Part shown: positions 16,565 to 25,400 of the stretch, in pieces | Layout of the letters: every line of letters begins with the position of its first letter | Position numbering within the stretch: the first letter of the stretch is position 1 | From: JAJRXC01 sp047639555 | Lineage (GTDB): Bacteria > Actinomycetota > Acidimicrobiia > Acidimicrobiales > Aldehydirespiratoraceae | Assembly: GCA_047639555.1 (NCBI GenBank) | Contig: JBLIOE010000017.1 | Location: forward strand, 1-64,000 | Direction of reading: 5' to 3' | DNA: 64,000 nucleotides | Notes under the pieces: model-generated | The model's input: only the letters and a program-made list of their open reading frames with translations | Told to the model about the DNA's origin: nothing | Database searches by the model: none | Translations under genes and position numbers: made by a program

Positions 16565-16697
16565 TCCCGGTCGGCTCTCCGACAGCTCGCACGGAAAAGT
16601 CGCTTCTGGGGGACCGGGCGACGCGCACGCGAAGGCCGTGGCCAAAGGACACAAGAGCTACGCCAAATCCTTCAAGAAATAGTCCTTTTCTGTTCGG

Positions 16698-17728
16698 TTA
16701 GCCGAGCAGCAGCGCCGGGTCGCCCCGGCACACGTTTTCGACCAGCCACTCGCCGGTGAGGTCGTTCCTGTTCTCAGCCTCGTTGGCGAAGACGGCACCC
16801 TGGATCTGGGCGCAAACCACACACAGCTCTGCGTCGAGAGGGATTTCGAATCCTCGCAGCGCAGCAATCCATGGACCGAGGGTGGTGTCGCCACCCGGGC
16901 CGACGATCGACTGGATTCGCCATCGCGTATCTCGGCGGGGGCATTGAACACCACACTGGTGTCGTCATAGAAAAGCAGGAGCGACTCGACGCCAACGGGG
17001 GAGAGGAAGCGGTCGCCCTCGGAATAGGCGTAGGCGAAGAGGAATGGCTGTTGGGCGTCCGGGTGTAAGAGTGCGAGGAACGTATGCCAATCGTCCTTGT
17101 CGAACGCGGCGGAGAGGCTTTCAACCGTCTCTGTGGGGGTCGACATCGGGAGTCGGTCCACTAGGGTCGAACGATTCTCGAGCGGGGTCGAGGCTGCGAC
17201 GCCTGGGCGCGAGAGAGGGGCCGCGTCCGGATCTCCGCCTTCAACGAGGAGTTGATGTAGCCGCCAGGTGTCGTCTTGCACCTGGACCATCACGGCATCG
17301 ACGGGTTCGCCAGTGGCATCGAGAGTGCCTCGAAGTACGGCCCCGTTTTCGTCAACACTCACTCGTTCGATACCCAGAATGCCTCCAATCAGGTCGACCG
17401 GAAGGCCGCCTTGCTGAGCGGCGTACGTGAGAATGAACTCAGCCTTGGCGATGTTGAGCTTCGTGTTCGGCCTGAGCGATTCGAGATCGGTCAGGACGGC
17501 ATCGATGAAGCGCGGTGCGATGAGGCCCCCAAGGATCGGGGATGTAGCGCTGAGTTCGACGGCCTGGAGGTGGGCTGGGTCAAGAATCAGTGCCGCATTG
17601 CGCATGTCTTCGGCCTCCAGTCGCTCGGTGAACGTGCGGAGAGCCGCTTCGGGGGTTGCCAGGTTCAGTTGGTTCAGCGGTAGAACCGCGTAGGCCGACC
17701 ATGGCAAGGGGGCCACGCAAGTTGTCAT
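16698..17728 (-). pseudogene. Frameshifted hypothetical protein
   Basis: From ATG 17728 the frame runs through ATPEAALRTFTERLEAEDM and a second, related segment ETVESLSAAFDKDDWHTF up to NAPAEIRDG. One missing base near 16917-16924 then shifts it; the other frame continues RIQSIVGPGGDTTLGPW to the stop at 16698 (ENVCRGDPALLLG). The corrected product has 343 residues with two NTF2/SnoaL-like-sized repeats. The family is not recognised. The uncorrected ORF instead runs to 16658 with shadow-like composition. Confidence 0.6.
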
Positions 17729-17770
17729 TAGTTGGTGGTCTGACCACGATCTTGTCGGCAAACCGCAGTG

Positions 17771-18049
17771 TCATCGGTCCCGCTGGAGGTCGGCGGACTC
17801 CGGGTCGGCCAGGGTGACTGTGCGGCTCGGGTCGTCGGTATTCGTGAGCGGTCGCGAGATATCGACTCGCAAAATGTCGGTGAGCAAACCTGTTCGCAAT
17901 CGTCGCCGCATCTCCCCGGCATCGTCGGAAATCGTGTCGGTGACAAATCCAATCTTCTCGACACTTGTGGCCAACTGTTGTTCGCTCCCGGCCGCGATTA
18001 CATGGAGACCATGCTCGATATTGCGGCGAGCGTCCTGCTCGTCCAGCAT
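17771..18049 (-). CDS. Small hypothetical protein
   Basis: The 92-residue protein is charged, helical, without membrane segments or cysteines, and begins MLDEQDARRNIEHGL. Third codon positions are moderately GC-rich. It begins 8 bp after the udk stop on the same strand and precedes the frameshifted gene, so it may be the middle gene of an operon. The opposite strand is also open here, so the call is tentative. Confidence 0.4.
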   Translation of the reverse strand: MLDEQDARRNIEHGLHVIAAGSEQQLATSVEKIGFVTDTISDDAGEMRRRLRTGLLTDILRVDISRPLTNTDDPSRTVTLADPESADLQRDR

Positions 18050-18057
18050 CGCCGGAA

Positions 18058-18720
18058 TTAGCGCTCGGAGGTCCTAGAAGGCCGGGGATCCCCCGTCGGG
18101 AGACCACTATCGTGGCCGACACTCTCCAGCCGTTCGATGATCACCGCGGCATCCGAGCCGGCTTCGCCTTCGCCGGACACGACGAGATCGGCGTGATCTC
18201 TGTAGGGCTGCACGAACCGGTCGTGCATGGGAGCGACAAATTCCGCGAATTGGCGGCGAACGTCGTCGGCGTCGCGTCCGCGTTCGCGCATGTCCCGCTG
18301 GATTCGTCGCTCCAAACGAACGTCCTCGGCCACGTCGATGAACACCGCGTAGTCGAGTAGCTCGTGGATGCCAGGGAAGCTGAAGAGCAGAATGCCCTCG
18401 ACCAGCACAATCTCGCGCGCTTCAACCGGAATCGTGGCGCCGGTTCGGGTGTGGCTGGCGAAGTCGTATTCGGGCACTTCGATGTCTCGGCCTTGGCGAA
18501 GGTCGGTGAGGTGCTGGGCGAACAGTTCGTTGTCGAGCGAGTCTGGGTGGTCGTAGTTGACCCGCATTCGCTCTTCCATCGTGAGGTGGGAGAGATCGCG
18601 GTAGTAGGCGTCGAACGCCAACGCCGAGACGCGGTCCGGGCCGAGTCGACGAATCAGTTCGACGGCGAGTGTTGTCTTTCCGGCGCCTGAGCCACCACAG
18701 ATCCCGATCAGCGTTGCCAC
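18058..18720 (-). CDS. udk: Uridine kinase
   Basis: Udk phosphorylates uridine and cytidine to UMP and CMP in pyrimidine salvage. The 220-residue protein has the P-loop GGSGAGKTT at residues 8-16, FDAYYRDLSHLTMEER, NYDHPDSLDN and EYDFASHTR, all typical. GTG 18720 starts right at the kinase fold; the longer ORF upstream is antisense to the divergent small gene and has shadow composition. Confidence 0.95.
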   Translation of the reverse strand: MATLIGICGGSGAGKTTLAVELIRRLGPDRVSALAFDAYYRDLSHLTMEERMRVNYDHPDSLDNELFAQHLTDLRQGRDIEVPEYDFASHTRTGATIPVEAREIVLVEGILLFSFPGIHELLDYAVFIDVAEDVRLERRIQRDMRERGRDADDVRRQFAEFVAPMHDRFVQPYRDHADLVVSGEGEAGSDAAVIIERLESVGHDSGLPTGDPRPSRTSER

Positions 18721-18765
18721 GGCCGCACACCGTACCGGCTGGAATTCCGTGCGAGGATCTCGGCC

Positions 18766-19038
18766 ATGAGCGGATCTGAGCTGACCCGACACGAAATGAC
18801 CCGCACGCGGGTCCCGTCGTCGACGACTTGCGACTTTTCGCAGCCCTGCGGGCGTGCTCCTGGGGCGCCGATTCTTGTCTGGCCTCCCGGCGACTACGGA
18901 CCCGGCCACTTCGTGCCGCGTGAACGGCCCGCCTTTGAAACCTGCTGGTCAGAGGGGTCGTTGGCGCCGACGTCGATCGTGATGGCGCACTCCACGAGGG
19001 CGGTCTGGCTCGACGGTTGGCTCGGCCGAGACCGATGA
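18766..19038 (+). CDS. 90-residue hypothetical protein
   Basis: The ORF starts at ATG 18766 with GAGG 9 bp upstream, and its stop overlaps the aminotransferase start by 4 bp (ATGA), which argues that it is translated. The middle (PCGRAPGAPILVWPPGDYGPGHFVP) is rich in proline and glycine, split by two cysteines, like small beta-rich secreted or metal-binding domains. I recognise no family. It diverges from udk across 45 bp. Confidence 0.5.
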   Translation: MSGSELTRHEMTRTRVPSSTTCDFSQPCGRAPGAPILVWPPGDYGPGHFVPRERPAFETCWSEGSLAPTSIVMAHSTRAVWLDGWLGRDR

Positions 19039-20180
19039 CCCGCACAGCCGCCCAGCGCGCCGAGATCGCGCCCTTCTACGTGATGGAAGTGATGCGCGCC
19101 GCGGAGCTACGAGCCGCGGCGGGCGAAGAGGTGCTCCATCTCGAGGTTGGTCAACCATCGACGCCCGCGCCTCGTGGAGTGATCGAGGCGGCGCACCGAG
19201 CGCTCGACGAAGACGTGCTCGGCTACAGCACGGCCGCGGGCATTGAGCCACTTCGCCGGCGGGTCGCAGCCCACTACGACGATTGGTACGGCGTGTCGGT
19301 TGATCCCGACGCGGTGATGCTCACCGTTGGCGCATCGGGCGCGTTTGTTGCCGCGTTTATGGCCGCGTTTGATCCCGGCGATCGGGTCGTCGTCCCCACT
19401 CCCGGCTACCCGTGTTATCGAAATGCGCTCGAGCTCCTCGGTTGTGAGGTCGTGTCACTTTCGACGTCGGCCGACACTCGGTTCCAGCCGACGGTCGAAC
19501 AGCTCTCCGCCCTGGGCCCCATCAATGGTCTCGTGTTGAGCTCGCCATCCAACCCCACCGGCACGATGCTTGATGCCGCCCAGATGCAGGCCATCGTCGA
19601 GTGGTGCCGAGCCAACGATGTCTGGTTCGTTTCGGACGAGATCTATCACGGCATCACGTTTGGCGAAGCCGCACCGACGGCCCTCCAGTTCGACGCCGAT
19701 GCGATCGTCGTGAACAGCTTCTCGAAGTACTTCTCGATGACGGGCTGGCGGCTTGGTTGGCTCATCGCTCCACTGGCACTACGAACTGCGATCACTCGGA
19801 TCGGGCAGAACGCCACCATCGCGGCGCCCACCCTCAGCCAGCTCGGAGCGTTGGCTGCCTTTGACTGTCACGACGACTGTGAAGCCAACATCGCTCGTTA
19901 CGCCCGCAACCGCGCCGTGCTGCTCGAAGGGTTGCCGGCGGCCGGGCTGGATCGGCTCGCGCCGGCTGATGGTGCGTTCTACATTTGGGCACAAACCGAT
20001 CATCTGGCCGACGACTCACAAGAGTTGTGCGCTCGCTGGCTCGACGAACTCGGCATTGCTGCCACCCCGGGAATCGACTTCGATCCAGCGGAAGGACACC
20101 GGTTCGTGCGATTCTCGTTCGCCGGATCCGAGACCGATGTGGCCGAAGCGGTCACCCGCCTGAGAGATTGGACCCCATGA
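19035..20180 (+). CDS. PLP-dependent class I/II aminotransferase
   Basis: The 381-residue fold-type I aminotransferase has LHLEVGQPSTP near the start, the substrate/PLP segment SSPSNPTG, YPCYRN, SDEIYHGI and the PLP lysine in NSFSKYFSMTGWRLGW. The C-terminal carboxylate-binding Arg is in RFVRFSFA. It is close to aspartate/aromatic aminotransferases; the exact substrate is unknown. It overlaps the small gene upstream and the crotonase downstream by 4 bp each. Confidence 0.92.
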   Translation: MTRTAAQRAEIAPFYVMEVMRAAELRAAAGEEVLHLEVGQPSTPAPRGVIEAAHRALDEDVLGYSTAAGIEPLRRRVAAHYDDWYGVSVDPDAVMLTVGASGAFVAAFMAAFDPGDRVVVPTPGYPCYRNALELLGCEVVSLSTSADTRFQPTVEQLSALGPINGLVLSSPSNPTGTMLDAAQMQAIVEWCRANDVWFVSDEIYHGITFGEAAPTALQFDADAIVVNSFSKYFSMTGWRLGWLIAPLALRTAITRIGQNATIAAPTLSQLGALAAFDCHDDCEANIARYARNRAVLLEGLPAAGLDRLAPADGAFYIWAQTDHLADDSQELCARWLDELGIAATPGIDFDPAEGHRFVRFSFAGSETDVAEAVTRLRDWTP

Positions 20181-21004
20181 GTTACGACGCAGCGAACCTT
20201 GAGACCCTCACCGTTGAGATGGACGGACATGTCGCGTGGGTCACGCTCAATCGACCCGACGCCTACAACGCGTTCAGCCCCACCATGCAGCGTGAGCTGC
20301 GGGCCACGTGGAAAGCGTTTCGCCGTGACGACGAAGTGCGGGCGATCGTTCTTACCGCCGCCGGCGAGAAGGCCTTCTGCGTTGGCATCGATCGCAACGA
20401 GGGTGAGTTCACGGCGCTCGACGGGACCGACTCGCTCTACGGCACGTCGAACAACTTTATGTACGACGACCCGGGTGACGACCTCGGACCGAAAGCGTGT
20501 GATCTCTGGAAGCCCGTGATCTGCGCGGTCAACGGGATGGCGGCCGGTGGCGCGTTCTACATGCTCGCCGAGGCCGACATCATTATCTCGGCCGATCACG
20601 CCACGTTCTTCGACCCCCATGTCACCTACGGCATGGCGGCGGTTTATGAGCCGATCAAGATGTTGCAGCGGATGCCGCTGGGTGAAGTGCTGCGAATGTC
20701 GCTGCTCGGCAACTACGAACGGATGACGGCCGAGACTGCCCACCGAATCGGAATGGTGAGCGAAGTTTGCTCATCGGCCGATCTGCACGAACGGGCCAAG
20801 TGGGTCGCCGACGCGATCGCCGCCCAGCCGCCAGTGGCCGTGCAGGCGACGATGCGAGCGATTTGGGCCGCCAACGACATGGGTCGGCTCAACGCGCTCG
20901 CGATGGCGCCCGCCATTCTCACCACCGGCTTCGACCGAGCGGGCATGGAAGCGGGCACCGAGTCGTTTAACTCCGGCGCTCGGATCGAGTCGCGTAAGCG
21001 CTGA
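20177..21004 (+). CDS. Enoyl-CoA hydratase/isomerase family protein
   Basis: This 275-residue crotonase-fold protein has the oxyanion-hole segments KAFCVGIDRNEGEF and VNGMAAGGAFYMLAEAD, and FDPHVTYGMAA where classical hydratases carry catalytic glutamates. The usual Glu at this last site is absent, so a reaction other than hydration is possible. ATG 20177 overlaps the aminotransferase stop. It is likely to act on a CoA thioester in the cytoplasm. Confidence 0.88.
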   Translation: MSYDAANLETLTVEMDGHVAWVTLNRPDAYNAFSPTMQRELRATWKAFRRDDEVRAIVLTAAGEKAFCVGIDRNEGEFTALDGTDSLYGTSNNFMYDDPGDDLGPKACDLWKPVICAVNGMAAGGAFYMLAEADIIISADHATFFDPHVTYGMAAVYEPIKMLQRMPLGEVLRMSLLGNYERMTAETAHRIGMVSEVCSSADLHERAKWVADAIAAQPPVAVQATMRAIWAANDMGRLNALAMAPAILTTGFDRAGMEAGTESFNSGARIESRKR

Positions 21005-21005
21005 C

Positions 21006-21359
21006 TCAGAGCAGGCTCACGGCGACGGCGAGCAGCGAGCCCACCAGGGTCAAGATGAGGACGGCTGCTACAACGCGGATCGTTTGACGCGTGCGCTCGC
21101 GGTGCTGGTTCTCCGCGACGGCGTCTATGGGGATCCAGCGCTGCACGATTTCCGCGGCGGTGGCGGCCTCTTCGTTGCGGACGAGGAGTCGGTGCGGCTG
21201 GAGAGCGGTGAGCCCCGACGTTTGGCCCGCATTGTCCATCATGAGCGCTTCTACTCGCAGGCCAGCGTGTTCACATTCCGCCACGATGGCGTCGGCCTCG
21301 AAGCGGTCAAACCCGAGCACGAACTCGGTGAGGTCTGCATCGGAGAGTGGTGCCGCCAT
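21006..21359 (-). CDS. DUF2007-like protein with C-terminal membrane helix
   Basis: The 117-residue protein has an N-terminal alpha/beta domain typical of DUF2007 'putative signal-transducing' proteins: FDRFEADAIVAECEHAGLRVEALM and HRLLVRNEEAATAAEIV. A C-terminal membrane segment follows (VVAAVLILTLVGSLLAVAVSLL, residues 95-117). It probably sits at the membrane with the domain in the cytoplasm. Its function is unknown. It converges on the crotonase gene with a 1-bp gap. Confidence 0.75.
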   Translation of the reverse strand: MAAPLSDADLTEFVLGFDRFEADAIVAECEHAGLRVEALMMDNAGQTSGLTALQPHRLLVRNEEAATAAEIVQRWIPIDAVAENQHRERTRQTIRVVAAVLILTLVGSLLAVAVSLL

Positions 21360-21400
21360 CTTCCGACGATAGCCGAGAGTGTTCTGGCGCGAGTCTCGGC

Positions 21401-21823
21401 TTAGGCGCCGAGGCGAATACGAGCGGCGACGCTCATATCGAGCAGTCGCTGCGGGATGGCGACGCCGTTAACTTCAACGCTGCCAGTCGCAACAGCCGCG
21501 CCACCACCAGAATCTTCGCTGCCGGCGTCCGCAGTGGCGGCGTCTTCGGCGGCGGCCGCGGCCTCGGTGGCCTCGCGATCGCGCTGTACGAGGAAGCGGT
21601 CGTAGTCCTTGGCCTTCACCAGGCTGCCGTGATCGATGTGCCCGATCGACTCGCCGTCGGTGAAGCGCACCCAGTAGCGGATCCACGTGAAACCGTTGGC
21701 AACGGCCACCTTGCCGCTGCTGCCCGCGGGGTAGCCGGGGATGTCGTCGACAAGGCGAACCTTGGTGCCCCGCGTGAACGCGGTGCCCTGGATTTCGGCG
21801 GTGGAGGCAGCGGCTTTCGGCAC
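21401..21823 (-). CDS. Hypothetical protein with SH3-like domain
   Basis: The protein of about 140 residues has an N-terminal beta-rich domain (TKVRLVDDIPGYPAGSSGKV, then WIRYWVRFTDGESIGHIDHG) like SH3/KOW-type barrels, a charged alanine-rich linker and a short C-terminal helix with GVAIPQRLLD. GTG 21823 is the best start in frame, though no ribosome site is clear. The frame stays open far upstream over the divergent lipoprotein gene, which I treat as shadow. Confidence 0.65.
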   Translation of the reverse strand: MPKAAASTAEIQGTAFTRGTKVRLVDDIPGYPAGSSGKVAVANGFTWIRYWVRFTDGESIGHIDHGSLVKAKDYDRFLVQRDREATEAAAAAEDAATADAGSEDSGGGAAVATGSVEVNGVAIPQRLLDMSVAARIRLGA

Positions 21824-21943
21824 GAGGAGAAAATGTAGCGCTTGTGTCTGGTGTCCGACGACATGAGCGACTACATCCTGGCTCCCCTGACCGGCTGGTA
21901 CTAACGTCGCGTCGGAAACCGGCGGACCAATGGGAGTCTTGAA

Positions 21944-22459
21944 ATGAACACACAGCGAAAAATTCGAAGCGGATGGCGGGTACTGGTTGCGGTGATCGCC
22001 GCTGTCGCCCTCCTGTCGACAGCGTGCGGCGACGACAGTGAATCCGAAACACTCGATGTCGAAAACGAGACTGACTCGACTGACAGCGGGGCCACGGTCA
22101 ACGCATGCCCCGAGGACGGGTGCACGATCGCAATTACGGCGGCGGAAGCTAGTGACGGCGAACTCTCGTTGACTTGGGACGCGAACTTCGCCCCCGAGCT
22201 CGCCCGGAACCACATCCACGTCTACTGGGACAATTTTGAGCCTGCGCAGGTCAGCGGAGACGCCGAGGCTCGTGGTGTAGAACAAGGCGATTGGGTGCCG
22301 ACCGACGTGAGTCCCACGTTCGTGACCGAGGGTGCCGTATCGCTGGCCGAACGTGGCGACTCCACAACGGTGTGCGTCACTGCGGCCGACGGGGAGCACG
22401 CCGTGCTCGACGAGGCACTCGAGCAGTGCTTCGATGTCAGTGCTTCGTTGCCATCGTGA
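21944..22459 (+). CDS. Secreted lipoprotein
   Basis: The 171-residue protein has a basic start, a hydrophobic core (VLVAVIAAVALL) and the lipobox LSTAC, so it is exported and lipid-modified at the cysteine near residue 28. An acidic linker leads to a domain with a cysteine pair (ACPEDGC) and a beta-rich region (WDANFAPELARNHIHVYWDN). The function is unknown. It lies 33 bp upstream of the giant kinase gene in the same direction and may be an external partner of that system. Confidence 0.85.
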   Translation: MNTQRKIRSGWRVLVAVIAAVALLSTACGDDSESETLDVENETDSTDSGATVNACPEDGCTIAITAAEASDGELSLTWDANFAPELARNHIHVYWDNFEPAQVSGDAEARGVEQGDWVPTDVSPTFVTEGAVSLAERGDSTTVCVTAADGEHAVLDEALEQCFDVSASLPS

Positions 22460-22492
22460 TCGGCTAGCGAGCGGCGCCTTGCAGGTGAACAG

Positions 22493-25400
22493 GTGAACGC
22501 GTCACGTTTGCCCGATCGCCTCGGGCGGTTCGAAATTCAGTCGTCGCTGGGATCAGGAGCGTTCGCGCGCGTGGTGCGCGCCTATGACCCCCAGCTCTCG
22601 TCGAGCGTCGCGATTAAAATCCTTGCGGACCAGTGGAGCGACGACGACGACGCGCGTGCGCGATTTCTCGACGAGGCTCGCCATCTCAGGAGGGTGCGAA
22701 GTCCAGCCGTAGTCGCCGTGCACGATATCGGCGAGATGGATGACGGGCGTCCGTACTTCGTCATGGAGCTCGCCGATCGCGGATCGCTCGAAGAACGCCT
22801 GCGGCAGCAAGTCGGCCCCTACGTCGACATGGACAACGGGGGAGGACTCGGGCGGCTGATCGAAGGCCTCGGTGTGGGCATGTCGGCCATTCACGGTGCG
22901 GGCCTTGTGCACCGCGACCTGAACCCGCGCAACTTGCTACTGCGATCGCTCGAAGGAGAATCGACGAGGTCCGACTCTGTCATCGCGGCGGACAAAGCGA
23001 CGACGATCGGCGAACCGATCGTGCGAGCTGACGAACGACTGGTGATCGCCGATCTCGGTCTGGCCAAGGACGTCGTCGCCAGCCGGGAGGTCAGCGTCGT
23101 AGGCGGCTCGTTTGGCTATCAGTCGCCCGAACAGTTGGTGGCCGACGGGGAACTGGGGCCATGGGCCGATGTCTACGCCTCGTCGGCCCTCCTTTGGCGG
23201 GTCCTTACGGGCGAATTGCCGCCCGGAGTCGGCGACTTCGAGGCTCGACGTCAGGAACTGCCCCCGGAGTGGCGCCCCCTTCTGCGGCGCGGACTTGAGC
23301 CTGACCACACGCGGCGACACGCGAGCATCGAAGCGTGGGCGGACGAAGCCCTTGCAGTGATCGGCCGGGACCCGCTTTCACTCGCCACAGAGCGCAGTCG
23401 GCCGAGCAATGCGACACCGGCCGGCCACCGTGCCCGTATGGAAGAGTGCCCCTATCGGGGCTTGGCGTCGTACGAAGCGGAACACGCCGCCACGTTCTTC
23501 GGTCGCGAGGCGTTGAGTTCAGCGGCGATCGATCGATTGCGCAACGAACGCGTCCTTGCGGTCCTCGGCGCATCGGGGAGCGGAAAGTCCTCAGTCGTTC
23601 GCGCCGGCATTATCCCCGGTTTGCAGGCTGGAGAGCTCGCGGGAAGTGAACGATGGCCCGTGGTGCTTATGACCCCCGGGGGCGATCCGGTGGCGGAGAT
23701 GCGCTATCAACTGCGCCGCGCGGCCGACGCGGCGGGTGTCGACGCAGGAATTGGAAGCGACGCTCGCCAGGGCGACGACCCCAACTATGAGTGGCGCCGA
23801 ATTACCGACGCGATCACCGACGTCACGACAGGGCTCGTCATTTGCATCGATCAGTTCGAGGAGATCTTCACGCACGACCCCGACGGGTCGACCGGAGAAC
23901 GTTTCCTTCGAGCGTTGGCGGCGATAATCGACCCGGCCACGAGCCGCGTCCGGTTCGTCCTTGCGATGCGAGCCGACTTCTACGGTGAGGCAGCCCGCCA
24001 TGCGTGGTTGGCGAAGGTCCTTGGTGAGAACCAGATTCTGGTTGGACCGATGGAGTCTGCCCAGTTGCGGCGGGCGATCACCGGTCCCGCCGAGCGGGCC
24101 GGCCTCGAGATTGAAGACGGTCTCGTAGACGTCATCGTTGCGGAGATGGGTCGCGACGCCGGATCTCTGCCGCTGCTCGGCCACGCGCTGGTCGAGACCT
24201 GGCAGCGGCGACGAGGAAAACAACTCACGATCGCCGGGTTTCGAGACGCGGGCGGAGTTGCCGGAGCGATCGCCCAGACCGCGGAAACAGTGTTCACCGA
24301 ATCTCTCAGCGCCGATGAACGCCCGGTGGCACGAGACCTGATGTTGCGAATGGTGTCGGCCCGTCACGGTGCGGCGCATACGCGGCGCAAAATTTCTCTC
24401 GCCGAAGTAGCCGATGAGAACGATCACGTGGCGACGTCTGTGGTCGATCAACTCATCGATGCTCGACTCCTCACCGCGGACGAGACCACTCTGCAGATCG
24501 CGCACGAGGCACTCATCGTCGAATGGCCGAGGTTGCGGCAGTGGATCGACGAGAGCATCGATGATCTCCGGTTGCGTAGTCACCTTTCGCGCTCGGCCGC
24601 AGAATGGGGCGACCTCGGCGAAGATCCGGCTTTGCTGTATCGAGGCACGCCGCTCTCTGGAGCGGAGGAGTGGGCGGCGCGCTCACCGGGCCATCTTGGG
24701 CCGACGGAACGGGCGTTCCTCGCGGCATCGACCGCTGCCGCGGTCACGGAGAACGAGCGGCTGGAGCGTGACGCTCGACGACATCGCCGGGCTCGGGCGC
24801 TCGCGATCGCAGCCGTTGTCGGGGTTTTCGTTGTCGGCATCATCGCGTGGGCTGGCATTCAGCGGACCCGGTCGATCGAACGGAGCAACGCAGCTGACGC
24901 CCGGGTGTTGGAGAACCTTGGATTGGTCGCCCGACTCACCGCCGAGACTGACCCCCTGGTGGGTTTGGCCCTCGGAATCGAAGCACGAACACTCACGGGT
25001 GCCAGCAACCCTGATGCTTGGCTTGCCGTCGTTCGAGCGCGGCAGGCGCTGGCCAACAGCGGTCTCGTGGAGACGGGTTCGGTGGAGGTAGGGGACGGGC
25101 TCTCTGTTGCCCTCTCGCCCGACGGCACGCGGGCTGCGGTGGGCAGCCGGTCCGGCGACCTGGCCCTCGTTGAGCTCAACGAGCGTGCTGTCATCTCGAT
25201 GACCGACGCCCACGATGTCGGTATTCCTTCAGTCGATTTCCGTCCGGATGGAGCGGCCCTGGCGACCGCGGGCTTCGATCGTGTCGTCCGGATATGGGCG
25301 GTAAGTGATGAAGGTTTGTCAGAAACGCCATCGCAGGAGATCGTTCTCGACTCGATCGTGTGGGATGTCGCATGGTCGCCGGATGGGCGGCAGTTGGCGA

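Noticed and set aside
16565..16681. Lysine-rich reading frame ending KGHKSYAKSFKK after the RNA methyltransferase gene
   Set aside because: The frame is open only as a continuation of an alternate frame inside the methyltransferase gene, and no ATG, GTG or TTG precedes it at a sensible place.
23591..24583. 330-codon minus-strand ORF inside the kinase-nSTAND gene
   Set aside because: It is antisense to conserved nSTAND motifs and has no recognisable domain.
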